Shown here piece by piece: positions 47,685 to 59,609 of a DNA stretch of 64,000 nucleotides. The stretch is from assembly GCA_020002185.1 (NCBI GenBank), contig CM034532.1, positions 25,770,100 to 25,834,099 of the forward strand, written 5' to 3'. Under the pieces are notes generated by a model. That model was not told the origin of the DNA, ran no database searches, and was given only the letters and a program-made list of their open reading frames with translations. Each line of letters begins with the position of its first letter. Position 1 is the stretch's first letter. The position numbers and the translations under genes are program-made. The DNA is from Paraescarpia echinospica (taxonomy: Eukaryota > Annelida > Polychaeta > Sabellida > Siboglinidae).

Positions 47685-49095
47685 CAGGGAAACCATCCCT
47701 CATTACTTGTTCCAAGTCAGGGAAACCATCCTGGTAACATCGTATGTTGATATGAAGCCAGTTAGCTAACTTTCTCCCAAACGGCGAACTTAACCATCTA
47801 TATATTTGTTCACTTGGACCATCAGACCCTGATCTACCGATCTGGAATATATTTCAGAAAACACGACACTTACTTAGACTTTTTAGAGTTATTTACTAAT
47901 GTTTTGGATACGGATGACTTTTCTCGAGACCTTTCCTCCTGCCTAAAACAACTGAGAGGTGGCCAATTCATCAGATGACGCCACTGTAAACCAGGGGTTT
48001 GTTGCTCCACGGGTGGACGTAAGCTGGTGTCATTTAACTTGCCTATCTCGCACGAACCCACAACGATGTCACACTCGAGTCAGTATATTCACCACACGAG
48101 CCATCAAATACGGTTATTCCTGGATTATTTGTTGCTGCGATGCATCAACTGCAGCAAGTTTGCATCTGAGCCAGGCTCCATTAGCGGAATGGCTCCAGTC
48201 ATACAGCACCATTAGAATACTAATACACACGTATATATGCCCGTTTGTACTAGATTGCATGCGCGTGCTCAACTTCATGTATACACCACGACATTTTTGG
48301 ACTGGTCAAAATTTGATCCTGCCTAAAGACCTGTGCCTTGCTCAACTACCAGATGCTCCCTGAAGACAGGCCATCTGAGACACACAACACCACTTTGTGA
48401 TGCAAGTTTTTGTTCGATGATTTACATATATCAATCTCATGTTTCTTTGAGCAAACGTACACACTTTACCCGCCAAATCTTGTCTGGGAATCTGTTGTGC
48501 AGTTATTAACAGGTCTCTTCTGCTGATCATACACTTCTGCCAGTTTTAAAAGCACGACCCATAATTCCATTTCCTTGTTGCTTACTTCAATGTAACTACC
48601 TGCAGCTCTGCCTAGATTAGTGAGTTTCATCCTGCTGAATTAAGTGCGGTTAAGCCGTCAGGTCAGGTGACTGAAAGCACAATCTGTTGACATCGGATGA
48701 AACATCCCAGTTTTGATCTTCTTTAAATGTTGAACAAGCAGTGATTTGCTTTACAAACTATAAATAACATAGTTATCAACATTTCCTGCTTTTTTGATAA
48801 AATATGTTTTTTCCATTTTAAAAAACAACAATATTGGTAATAAAACCAATCTATTTGTTGCAACCTGCTGATGAGGCCATTCTGAGTACATGCTATTTAT
48901 GCACTATTTCTTTCATCTCTGGTGATTTCACATTTTCTCGTGCACGAGAACGGCACGTAAAAATTATGATAAGACCATAAAAACAACATGCTGAAAATGA
49001 CAAAACAAAAACTAAGGTAGAGTGGTCGAGGATGTTTGTAACGTTTCTATGAGCCAGTGTTCACACCTGTGAAACTCATGATGCGACACACTTAA
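47685..49095. other. Unique sequence
   Basis: The right edge of the array carries a short duplication of GTCAGGGAAACCATCC (47,683 and 47,706). A plus-strand 134-codon open frame (47,959-48,363) has no recognised family; a shorter minus frame overlaps its left end. The rest is AT-rich and unrecognised. Confidence 0.4.
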
Positions 49096-49099
49096 GCCA

Positions 49100-49660
49100 A
49101 TATTAATAGCAAGAATGTAACTTACATTGGAGCTGTATTTGAAACTCGCAACGTTTCAATCCATCTACAGCGGATCTTGATCACGCACTGATGTCATATG
49201 ACGCGGCTCAGATTTTGGCAGAATGATCTGGTTGTAGATGGCGGGCAGATGGTATCTCTGATCTTGGTTCATTGTAGATAGCCTCCTTTACTTTTTTCTT
49301 GTGCCAGTTCTGTTCACGGGCCAAGATCTTGGTGTTGTCCAAGAATACGTAGTGTCCTGTGGCCAGACAATGATCTACTCTTGTAGGCCTATCCAGGTTT
49401 GTTTGGTCTTTGAATCTCTGGCTGAGTGGTCTTTTGGATTCATCAATGTAAGTGGCTGCTGTTGTTATCACAGGTAATATGGTTGATAGTTCCACACTGG
49501 TGTTCTTTGGGGGTTTTGTCCTTTGGGTGCACTAGCACTGAACGGAGGGTGTTGGTAGGTTTATGGTACAAGCGCACATTGTGTGACTTGTAAACTCGTC
49601 CGAGTTGTTCTGATAGCCCTGCTACGTATGGTAGTCACAACATGGGCCGGTTTGAGTTCA
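49100..49660 (-). mobile_element. Penelope-like element 3' region, minus-strand copy
   Basis: The minus strand encodes LPYVAGLSEQLGRVYKSHNV and PTNTLRSVLVHPKDKTPKEH, the conserved linker of Penelope-like retroelements. After a frameshift near 49,450 the GIY-YIG endonuclease follows (TYIDESKRPLSQRFKDQ, DHCLATGHYVFLDNTKIL, REQNWHKKKVKEAIY). The YIG glycine is replaced (YID), and stops occur, so the copy is dead. The reverse transcriptase is absent. The 3' non-coding part extends to about 49,100. Confidence 0.88.
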
Positions 49661-49714
49661 TTGTTTTTGCACTGTTGTTGTTAGTAGGTGGTCTGTTCTC
49701 ACTAGGTGGCGGGA

Positions 49715-50030
49715 CTTCAAGCCTACAGGAGTAGGAGATCATTGTTTGGCCACAGGACACTCGGTATCCATGGACAACACCAAGGTCTTGGCACGAGATC
49801 AGAACTGGCACAAGAGAAAAGTAAAGGAGGCCATCTACATCAAGCAGAGCCCTTACAATGAACTGAGACCAGGGATACCACCTGCCACCATCTACAACCA
49901 GATCATTCCACCAAAATCTGAGCCATATCACATCAGTGTGTGATCAAGATCCGCTGTAGACGGATCAAAATGTTGCAAATTTCAAATACGGCTTCAATGT
50001 AAGTTTAAATCTTGTTATTAGAATTTAATC
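49715..50030 (+). mobile_element. Penelope-like element 3' end, inverted plus-strand copy
   Basis: The plus frame to 49,943 reads GDHCLATGHSVSMDNTKVLA, RDQNWHKRKVKEAIYIKQSP and PPATIYNQIIPPKSEPYHIS. This is the C-terminal half of the GIY-YIG domain of the same family, followed by the matching 3' non-coding sequence. It forms an inverted repeat with 49,100-49,373 (arms of about 275-293 bp, by eye around 85% alike). It retains five residues missing from the minus copy. Confidence 0.88.
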
Positions 50031-50039
50031 ATGGAGCCA

Positions 50040-50335
50040 TGAACAATATCTTCCATATCAGATTTAATTCAGACAACTTTTGCATACTATGCAAGCACTA
50101 AGCAGAGAACTTCTGAATGCAAAAGCCTAATATATTTCCCATGCCGTTTGCTATATGTGTTGACCATATAGATTAGCATGCTAAACAGATTCATACCCAA
50201 TAGAAGTTAGTTAGCCTGTCGATATTATCAAATGTTCTTGTCTATTGCAAGAACTGTGATTGGTCGGTAAATATTGTATAGAAGTGAGAGAGCTGTATTA
50301 CACCAATGCCAAGAACCAGTGGTCTGTGTACTACA
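50040..50335. other. AT-rich unique spacer
   Basis: No feature recognised. Confidence 0.45.
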
Positions 50336-50339
50336 TTGG

Positions 50340-50835
50340 TGTGCCACACCACACATGTGCTATGGTGTGGTGTGCACCACACTGTGTGCCATGCACCACA
50401 TTGCTGTGCCATGCACCACATTGCTGTGCTATGCAACAAATTGTCATGCCATGCATGCCATTGCTACACCATAACGATGCAGTGCCATGAACCACATTGT
50501 GGTGCCATGAACCACATTGTGGTGCCATGAACCACATTGTGGTGTCATGAATCACACATGCTGTGCCATGAACTACATTGCTGTGCCATGAACCACATTG
50601 CTGTGCCATGCACGACATGCCATGAATCACATTGTGATGCCATGAACCACATTGTGATGCCATGAACCAGATTGCGGTACCATGAACCACATTGCTGTGC
50701 CATGCACGACATTGTGGTGCCATGAATCACATTGTGGTGCCATGAACCAGATTGCGGTGCCATGAACCACATTGCTGTGGCATGCACCAGATTGATGTAC
50801 AATGCGCCACATTGCTGTGTCTTGCATCACATAGC
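50340..50835. repeat. 20-bp minisatellite with palindromic core
   Basis: About 24 copies of CATGAACCACATTGTGGTGC with variants. The core ACCACATTGTGGT is a 13-bp odd palindrome, so single strands can form many alternative hairpins. Open frames on both strands are artefacts. Confidence 0.94.
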
Positions 50836-50950
50836 AAGATTTTCATTTTACTCATTCTTTTGCAATGAGAATGTTTATGTAAACCAACTGTCCACATTAC
50901 CTCTGACCAATGAGATCCACATCTAGCGGTACAGGCCGGACAAATGCCTC

Positions 50951-52067
50951 TAAAGCCCGGCGCACACGAGAGCTATCAGCTGAGCAAACGGCCACGCGCG
51001 GCTGTTGGCTCAGCTGATAGCTCTCGCCACGTTTCACCGCACGCGGTGAGTAAAGTGCTGAACTAACCACTATATATCAAGTCACATGACTACATTTTAA
51101 TCACGTGTTTAGTTAAAAATGGTATGTTCAGAATCAGAATAATTTATTCGACCATAAAATACATATTATATACAACAAATAAATGCAAAGAAATGTATGG
51201 TCAGTAATACTCTCATTAAGGCAATAGTTATGCATGCTGCTATCATAAGAGCAACCTTGTTGTAAAATGTATAAATTTAATACAAAGTTATAATATAACA
51301 ATAATGTTTGTATTAAATATGCTTGTATAAGTAATAAACGTTAATTTACAGTGTTTAACACTGACTAACTCACTAACATTAACTAACTACTAACACTAAC
51401 TAAACATCAAACAAACAAAATAATACACTGGAATAATAATATATAAATTACACTAATGTTAAAATAAAACTGACATTTATTCAACAGTTAAATGTTATTA
51501 AATTATTTATTTTAAAAAACATCTAAACAGTTAGCAAATAACACTAATTAATACTAATTAACTAATGACTGCTACTTAATTAATACTAATTAACATAATT
51601 TTTGCATCGTCTGTTCCATTTGTTGCTACGTCGTCGTCATCGTTGGAGAGTGGCATGCCGAACGACGTGAGCCAGATTGGATTCAAAGACATCAGGGACA
51701 AGGTTATATTCAAATCTGATTAGAAAACTAAACGTTGAGGATCCCAAAACGTTTCGGCAGTTTCAAAAAAGGACGTCGTTCACGATTTCGCTGGTAGTCG
51801 CCATTTCTGAAATGACGTAAACGCAACGGATTTTCATTGGCCAGTTGATTTTTGCAGCTCAGCACGTAGCGTACACGTGCCGCAGACCGTGAGACTTTGG
51901 CCTCGCGAGGCGAAAAATATTAAACACGATAGATATTTTGCTCACCGCCTCGCGTGGCGTGGCGCATTGCTCACAATAAACGCAGCACACACGAGAGCAA
52001 TCTGCTGAGCCAACAGCCACACGTAGCTGTTGGCTTAGCAGATAGCTCTCGTGTGCGCCGGCCTTTA
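50951..52067. mobile_element. TIR element with a hairpin at each end
   Basis: The left end TAAAGCCCGGCGCACACGAG (continuing to 50,985) is matched by the inverted right end (52,033-52,067) with three mismatches in 35. Each end also folds on itself. Arms 50,967-50,993 and 51,000-51,026 pair with two mismatches in 27 around a 6-nt loop. Arms 51,988-52,017 and 52,026-52,055 pair with two mismatches in 30 around an 8-nt loop. No transposase frame is visible. Flanks allow a TA target duplication but do not prove it. Length is about 1.1 kb. Confidence 0.8.
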
Positions 52068-52069
52068 GT

Positions 52070-52730
52070 GTTCAAACGTCTCCTACTTGCCTCCCAGGAA
52101 GACGTTTAACAGTCTGATGAAAAATAGTGGTAGGTGGAATGCTGACATGTAAGTGTAGATGGTGTGCAATGAAACTTCTCGTTCTGGTTCTTTTTTAATT
52201 ACGAAGCACTCCTAAGACGTTGCCTACCATCCTTATGTTTCTGCCTGCCACAATTAGCTACAGACGGATGTGCAGTCACCTTTAACACACAAGCATCACC
52301 GCTAAATGCTGATAATGACAGGCGAACTGAAAGAGCACTCCCACTAATGGCACCGCCGGAAGTCATCGTTGTCCTCAAGAAATTCAAACAAATTGCAAGA
52401 ATATAGCACTATAGTCATACATCTAGGTGGAAGCCACACCAATAGAAGTGGCTGACATTCATTCTGTAATGCATAAATACACAATACGCGCAGTGACTGG
52501 TAATCTCCCGCACACCCAGCCTAAGTAGCTGACTGAGGCACCAAGAAAGCACCCTACCCTCAACCGGTTTAGCTTTCTGTTTCTTACAACAGCAGTCTGC
52601 GCAGACATATTAAAATGTCTAACACCTGGACTTGTCTGTCACTCCACGTGGTGTATCAATTGTGCATAACCATTATATTGGAATCTTAGGTTTTTATAAG
52701 CAACTTTGTCACTACCAACTAATTGTCCTG
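52070..52730. other. Unique sequence
   Basis: A 62-codon minus frame (52,199-52,387) with mixed composition is not assignable. Nothing else seen. Confidence 0.4.
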
Positions 52731-52734
52731 TAAT

Positions 52735-52872
52735 TAAATACCCTCTGTAGCAATTTCTCCTGGTACATACAGAGATTCTGAGATTGACTAACCCTTTTGT
52801 ACTGATGCGGCTCTGAGCTTGTATTCTGAGGACTTAGGTACAAAAGAAGTTACCTTATTATTATTATTATTG
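52735..52872 (+). mobile_element. Probable LINE 3' tail
   Basis: The phrase TGCGGCTCTGAGCTTGTATT, then GAGGACTTAGGTACAAAAGA and a TTATTATTATTATT tail, resembles the 3' UTR layout at 8533-8640. No coding part. Confidence 0.5.
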
Positions 52873-53124
52873 TGTGTCCCCTGCTACCACTGCCGGTGTT
52901 ATCAACAGTCCCTGTTTCTGTTATCTGCCACCTGTGCATATTCATGAGGACAGACAAAGCACTAATTGACAATGCCATTGATGCAGTGCCAATGCCGGCA
53001 TCAATAAATAAATGTCACCTCGATGTAACTGGCCCCGTCCTTCTTTCACACTATAGGCACATACTTTTACATTTCCCAGAATGTCAACAATTACTGCAGT
53101 TTTACTGCTGAAGGTTGAGGCACA

Positions 53125-53990
53125 ACAAGGGATGAGGCACTACTTAGGGATGAGGCACTACAGAGGGATGAGGCACTATGAGGGATGAGACACTATGAGG
53201 GATGAGACACTATGAAGGATGAGGCACTATGAAGGGATGAGGCATTACAGAGGGATGAGGCACTACACAGGAATGAGGTACTACAGAGGGATGACGCACT
53301 ACAGAGGGATGAGGAACTATGGAGGTATGAGGCATTACAGAGGGGTGAGGCACTACAGAGGGATGAGGCACTATGGAGGGATGAGGCATTACAGAGGGAT
53401 GAGGCAATATAGAAGGATGAGGCATTATGGAGGGATGAGGCATCACAGAGGGATGAAGCACTACAAAGGGATGACACACTATGGAGGGATGAGGCACTAT
53501 GGAGGGATGAGGCATCACAGAGGGATGAAGCACTACAAAGGGATGACACACTATGGAGGGATGAGGCACTATGGAGGGATGAGGCAACACAGAGGGATGA
53601 AGCACTACAAAGGGATGACACACTATGGAGGGATGAGACACTATGGAGGGATGAGGCATCACAGAGGGATGAAGCACTACAAAGGGATGACACAGTATGG
53701 AGGGATGAGGCACTATGGAGGGATGAGGCACTATGGAGGGATGAGGCAACACAGAGGGATGAGGCACTACAGAGGGATGAGGCACTACAGAGGGATGAGG
53801 CACTACAAAGGGATGAGGCACTACAGAGGGATGAGGCACTATGAAGGGATGAGACACTATGAAGTGATGAGACACTATGAAGTGATGAGGCACTATGGAG
53901 GGATGAGGCAACACAGAGGGATGAGGAACTACAGAGGGATGAGGCACTATGGAGGGATGAGACACTAGAAGGATGAGGTATTACAGAGGG
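53125..53990. repeat. 18-bp minisatellite with 72-bp higher-order repeat
   Basis: Unit GGGATGAGGCACTACAGA, about 47 copies. The four-unit block starting AAAGGGATGACACACTATGG recurs at 53,465, 53,537, 53,609 and 53,681, exactly 72 bp apart. Open frames of about 250 codons exist on both strands because the 18-bp unit lacks stops; the plus-strand one would read GMRHYR repeats. Confidence 0.96.
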
Positions 53991-54429
53991 ATAAAGGCAC
54001 CAAAGGCATGAGGTTATGAGGTACTACAAGGATGACGCACTACACATGAGGATTATGGAATGAACTTGTTCTCAACTGGAACATTTAAAAAACATTTTTA
54101 ATGTGGAAACTCTTGTTTACATGTGCACATGTCTCAACCATACAAATGTTGCCAGCCCAGATCGCCTGTTATGGAAGCAAATATTGGAAGTTGACAAAGG
54201 AATTCTGGGAACAAACAGTTGCAGTAAAGGTAAAGAAAGAACATGTCGGAAATGCCAATTAACTTTGTCTGCTGCCTAGCAACAGGCAACAATGCGCCAA
54301 GAAATATCTGTAAATGTCACAGCATAGGTCGCAAAATTCTCTTATGCACATATGTATTTTCATAGAATTGTATTTTTATTGAACTTTGCTATTCCATTTA
54401 CACTCAATCTTCTGTTTCATGATGTAGCC

Positions 54430-54895
54430 TTGACCCTAACTTACTCTTCTTCAGCATGTAACCTTGAACCTAACACACTGACTCAGGATGTAACCTTAAC
54501 CCTAACATTCTCTACCATAGAATGCAGCCTTCTCCCTAACATTCTGCCTCAGGATGTAACCTTGACCCTAACATACTACTTCAGGATGTAACCTTGATCC
54601 CAACATACTCTGCCTCAGGATGTAACCGTGACCTTAATATAATGTCTCAGGATGTAATTTTGACCGTAACATACTACCTCAGGATGTAACCTTCATCCCA
54701 ACATACTCTGCCTCAGGATGAAACCTTGACCTTAATATAATGTCTCAGGATGTAACCTTGACCCTAACATACTACCTCAGGATGTAACCTTGATCCCAAC
54801 ATACTTTGGCTCAGGATGTAACCTTGACCCTAACATATTGTCTCAGGATGTGACCTTGACCCTAACATACTCTGCCTCAGGGTGTAACACAGGCT
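54430..54895. repeat. 30-34-bp minisatellite
   Basis: About 14 copies of a unit including CTCAGGATGTAACCTTGACC and CTAACATACT. CCCTAAC occurs once per unit and is not telomeric. Confidence 0.9.
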
Positions 54896-54899
54896 GTTC

Positions 54900-56095
54900 C
54901 CTTCTGACCAAATGATAATGAAACTTTCACTAGACCTGTCTATTAATTAGCCATGAGAAACCCCTGGGATGTATACTGTTCTCTGCATACAACTGATTCT
55001 CCTTCTTAAATCCACCTTCACTTGCTTATTAGGTCTTAATTCTAAATGACTTCAGCTTAGTTTGTAAGTAATTCTCAATAAGACAACTTTGACTGTTTGC
55101 AACCTTGCAACCCTGCAGCCATACTGTCTGTTTCAGGTGAATGACTGGATCAGATGGCACAAGTATGAAGTTAGGTAGAAGAAGAAGGTATTCACAAAGA
55201 CTGCTATGAGAGTGTCAGGGCGTCAGGTAGTACAATACCACAAATCTTATAGTTCCACTCATCCTACGATGACAAACACACAGGTCATATGTTTACTTGA
55301 ATTAATGTCAGAAGCACAACTATTTATTTTATAAACTGAACACTGTGTAATGAGGCTGGAATAGCACACATGAGAAGACATAGATGTTAGAATAAGACTA
55401 ATGTTGAAGCCCTCCATATCAGACGTTACCCTTAATAATTAGACCCGACCAGCCATGTTTGTATTTACAAACAGTAAAATAATATCCAAATAAGAATGCT
55501 GAACTCTTTCTAGAATATACACTACAACGAATGAACTTCTTCTCACACAGATGCATAAATTGTTGTTATATAACAATGGCCCAATGGACAACAATGACTT
55601 CCCAGAATCTGAGGAAAGTACCCGCACTACAGAAGGCCAACCAATGCTAGAAAACAACAGCGAAATATGACAACAATTACACCCATCAACAAGCAGGCAT
55701 CACAAACTATTTATTGCACAAACATACAGCCATTATTTATTGATGGGCAACGGACAAAGGCGGGTCATGAAACAAGCCACACTGGTCAACCTCCAGATGA
55801 TCAGCACACCTGATGACTACACGGGCATCGATTCATTCGTAAATTTGTAACGTTGCAAAACTATAACATGACAAGTTATTAATTAACAATGGCTTGCAAC
55901 GACTTGTGTAAATTGCCTGCAATGAAGCTTATTAGAAGTGGCCATAATCTGAGAGATACAAACAAAGACACAGCTGCCTATTGGTAATCAATAGCTTCAG
56001 CTGAAATGGACGATTCTTGGCTCCGTGAATGCTGCTCTCTCTGTCTGTCTGTGTGACAACTCACAACACAGGCCTACACTTTACTGAAGGCAGCT
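54900..56095. other. Unique sequence
   Basis: No exon, RNA gene or repeat recognised. Confidence 0.5.
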
Positions 56096-56139
56096 GCACT
56101 TGTATCTTGTAGACAGATCTCTCTGTGTTTGTGTGTGGG

Positions 56140-56174
56140 TGTGCGTGTGTGTATATGTATATATATATATCTAC

Positions 56175-56209
<35 letters not shown>

Positions 56210-56320
56210 ACGTACACCCACATATATATATATATGTATATATATACACATATCTATATATGTGCATACAATGTATATATATATATATATATATACACAT
56301 ATCTATATATGTGCATACAT

Positions 56321-56353
<33 letters not shown>

Positions 56354-56990
56354 GTAAATACATTGTATATATATATATATATATATATACATACATATCT
56401 ATATATGTGCATACATTGTATATATATATATATACACATATCTATATATGTGCATACATTGTATATATATATATATATATATACACATATCTATATATGT
56501 GAATACATTGTATATAAATATATATATATATATATATACATATCTATATATGTGCATACATTGTATATATATATATATATACACATATCTATATATGTGC
56601 ATACATTGTATATATATATATATATACACATATCTATATATGTGCATACATTGTATATATATATATATATACATATCTATATATGTGCATACATTGTATA
56701 TTTATATATATATATACACATATCTATATATGTGCATACCTTGTATATATATATATATATATATACACATATCTATATATGTGCATACATTGTATATATA
56801 TACACATATCTATATATGTGCATACATTGTATATATATATATATATATACACATATCTATATATGTGCATACATTGTATATATATATACATATATATACA
56901 CATATCTATATATGTGCATACATTGTATATATATTATATATATACACATATCTATATATGTGCATACATTGTATATATATATATATATGA
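56140..56990. repeat. AT-rich array with palindromic module
   Basis: Alternating (TA)n runs and a module ACACATATCTATATATGTGC followed by ATACATTGTATATA, repeated about 14 times at 44- to 66-bp spacing that depends on the TA length. The module is nearly self-complementary, so cruciform or hairpin formation is likely. Open frames of I/Y-rich residues are artefacts. Confidence 0.95.
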
Positions 56991-57169
56991 AGGATTTAAG
57001 GAAAAAAATTTGAGAAAGTCACTTTTGTGCTTCACCCTCAAAGTTTAAATAACAACTTGTAAATTAAGTTGATATATATTTAGAATCCAAAATCACAGAG
57101 AATGTTGGCAAACTCTCAAATATTTGTTGCACATTCGTTACGCAAAATGTGATTTTAAACAATTTTTTT

Positions 57170-57845
57170 TTTAAAACGCTGTACATTCATACAGCGCACT
57201 CACTCCACGTAGCTGCACGTGCAGCACAGCGGTGCTGATTGGCTGAACATAGATATATCACGTTTTCACAAAAAAGCCGGATGGCACTTATCGCATTTTG
57301 AAAACAACCGATCTTTTGTGCACGTCGTTTCGTGGGGATTTATTGCGTTTTTGTATAAATTAGATAGTATCATAGCTCAACATGTGTTTAAGCAAACGTT
57401 TAATCCTGGTTTGGGCGAAATTTCAAAAATGATGTTTATCGCGTCATGCCGTGAATCCCTTCATATGTTACATACTGTATTCATTCCACTGAGTGTGCAC
57501 ACCCTAATTAACACACATTTTTTAGCAGGGTCTGAAACTATATCTCCAATGTCAACTCTTGAATCCGTCACTGTCATTTCATTTCTATCAAAGTCACACT
57601 ATATTCAAAGCCCAGTGATGAAAGAAATATTTAATTGATCACTTTAATTATCAGACATTACAGGATTCTGGTGTCGTTTTGTTCATGTGGATGTATAAAT
57701 CACCAGTCACTCTGCTGAGATGGCTGTACCCGGGAATCCCTGAAAATGGGTGTACAATACTGGGAACACAAAGTTTGACATATTTTCAAACATCTAAAAT
57801 ATTTGTTAAATGTATTGTACCTTTATACAACGATGCTGTGTGTGT
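57170..57845. repeat. Dispersed repeat family, copy 2
   Basis: Positions 57,472-57,845 align with 491-917. Upstream, 57,170-57,470 has no counterpart at the first copy, where a TA microsatellite lies instead. The copy contains a 139-codon plus-strand open frame (57,219-57,638) of no recognised family that spans the boundary. The first copy is closed in the matching frame. Confidence 0.65.
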
Positions 57846-57882
57846 GTGTGCGTGCATGCGTGCGTGCGTGCGTGCGTGCAGA
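57838..57882. repeat. TG/CGTG microsatellite
   Basis: (TG)n followed by (CGTG)n at the 3' end of the dispersed repeat. Confidence 0.92.
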
Positions 57883-57889
57883 TCATGAA

Positions 57890-58263
57890 AAAATCCCCTA
57901 ATTAATATGTATAAATCCATATTTTAAACATGAAAATCATATTAAATCCATATACATTGTGCAACCTGGGTTAACATGTCTTTTATATTCCTATTCTGAT
58001 CAAATATCACTACAAAATTATTATGTTCTGACATTACATCAAATCCACAAGATTTTTGTGTAAATAGCAGTGAACATGGTCAATCAACTGCTGCAGATGC
58101 ATCAGTCGAATTTGTACTTGTGTAATGAACAGGAGGGAATATTTGTATTATCACAACTGTCACATTTGATGCAAATCCGTATTAAAATGGAATATGTCTG
58201 TATTCTTAAAAAATCATAAAACATCCACATCGTATACAGGAATTATGTTCAATGTGGCTTGTC

Positions 58264-58296
<33 letters not shown>

Positions 58297-58690
58297 ACAG
58301 TGTATATACATATATATTGTCCGTGGGAATAAAGATGTTCATACTGCCCCAACCACTAACAATAACATCAGTGCTAATGGTCATTTAAATGACAACAAGC
58401 CAAACAAATACCTACAAAATCAAAATTTAAGACGAAAAGATTGTGTGTACAAGGTAATTTGTTTTCCTGCCTCCAAAACTGAAACATGTCACGTGAACTC
58501 ACGCTGTTTGAATGCATGCGTTTGTTTGTTTCTGTTTGCACATGCGTGAGTACACCTGTTGGTCGAACTACGCCCGTGATTCTGTCATTAGCCACACAGC
58601 GACATCAATAGTTACTGATGCAATAACGCCAACAGCAAAACTGCACCTCGTTCTTAACAGTGTAGAGACATCTTTGTCTGCTCTTAAGTA
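57890..58690. other. Unique sequence with a short TA microsatellite
   Basis: A (TA)n run lies at 58,264-58,316. No gene recognised. Confidence 0.5.
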
Positions 58691-58699
58691 GAATCTGCT

Positions 58700-59605
58700 G
58701 TCTCACTGGTCACTCCTGATCTCTCTGGATCATTCTAGCTACTAGGTAATCTCTCTACCTGTCAAGTATATCTCACTAGATCACTCTACCTACAAGGTAG
58801 ATCAGTCTAGATCACTCAACCTGCCGGGTAGATCATTCTAGATTACTCTACCCACCAAGTAATCTCTCTAGATCACTCTACCTGCCAGGTAGATATCTCT
58901 AGATCACTCTACCTGCCAGGTATATATCTTTGGATCACTATACCTGCCAAGTATATCTCACTAGATCACTCTACCTGCAAGGCAGATCAGTCTAGATCAC
59001 TCTACCTGCCAGGTAGATCATTCTAGATCACTCTACCCACCAAGTAATATATCTAGATCACTCTACCTGCCAGTTAGATCTCTCTAGATAACACTACCTA
59101 TGAGATAGTTATCTCTAGACCACTCTACATGCCAAGTAGATTTCTCTAGATCACAATACCCACCAGGTAGATCATTCTAGATCACTCTACCTACCAGGTA
59201 ATCTTTCTATATCACTCTATAGGTATATCTAGATCACTCTACCTACCAGATAGATATCTGTAGATCACTCTACCTGCCAGGTAAATATCTTTAATCACTC
59301 TACCCACCAGGCAGATCAGCCTAGACCACTCTATTTGTCAAATAAATCTCTCAAGATCAGTCTACCTGCCAGATAGATCTCTCTAGCTCACTATACCAGC
59401 CAGATATATCTTTCTAGATCACTGTACCTGTCAAATAGGTCTCTAAAGATCACTCTACTTGCCATATAGATATAGCTAGATCACTCTACCTGCCAGATAG
59501 ATCTCTATAGATCACTCTACCTGCCAGGTAGATCTGTCTAAATCACTCTACCTGCCAGGTAGATCTCTCTAGATCACTCTACTGACCAGATAGATAGATC
59601 TCTAG
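58700..59605. repeat. 31-bp minisatellite with palindromic core
   Basis: About 29 diverged copies of a unit including TCTAGATCACTCTACCTGCC and AGGTAGATCTC. The core CTACCTGCCAGGTAG is a perfect 15-bp odd palindrome. Many copies also carry TCTAGA. Confidence 0.93.
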
Positions 59606-59609
59606 AACA

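Noticed and set aside
47959..48363. 134-codon open frame as a gene
   Set aside because: No recognisable family, no splice signals, and a shorter open frame overlaps its left end on the other strand.
49050..49160. Hammerhead ribozyme near the Penelope-like element
   Set aside because: Only scattered GAAAC and CTGATG-like words were seen; the three-helix arrangement could not be assembled by eye.
53210..53968. Paired plus and minus open frames of about 250 codons
   Set aside because: Product of the 18-bp repeat; no non-repeat coding sequence.
56129..57013. 294-codon I/Y-rich open frame
   Set aside because: Translation of a TA-rich simple repeat array.
57219..57638. 139-codon plus-strand open frame as a gene
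   Set aside because: More than a third of it lies in a dispersed repeat whose other copy is closed in this frame; no family recognised.
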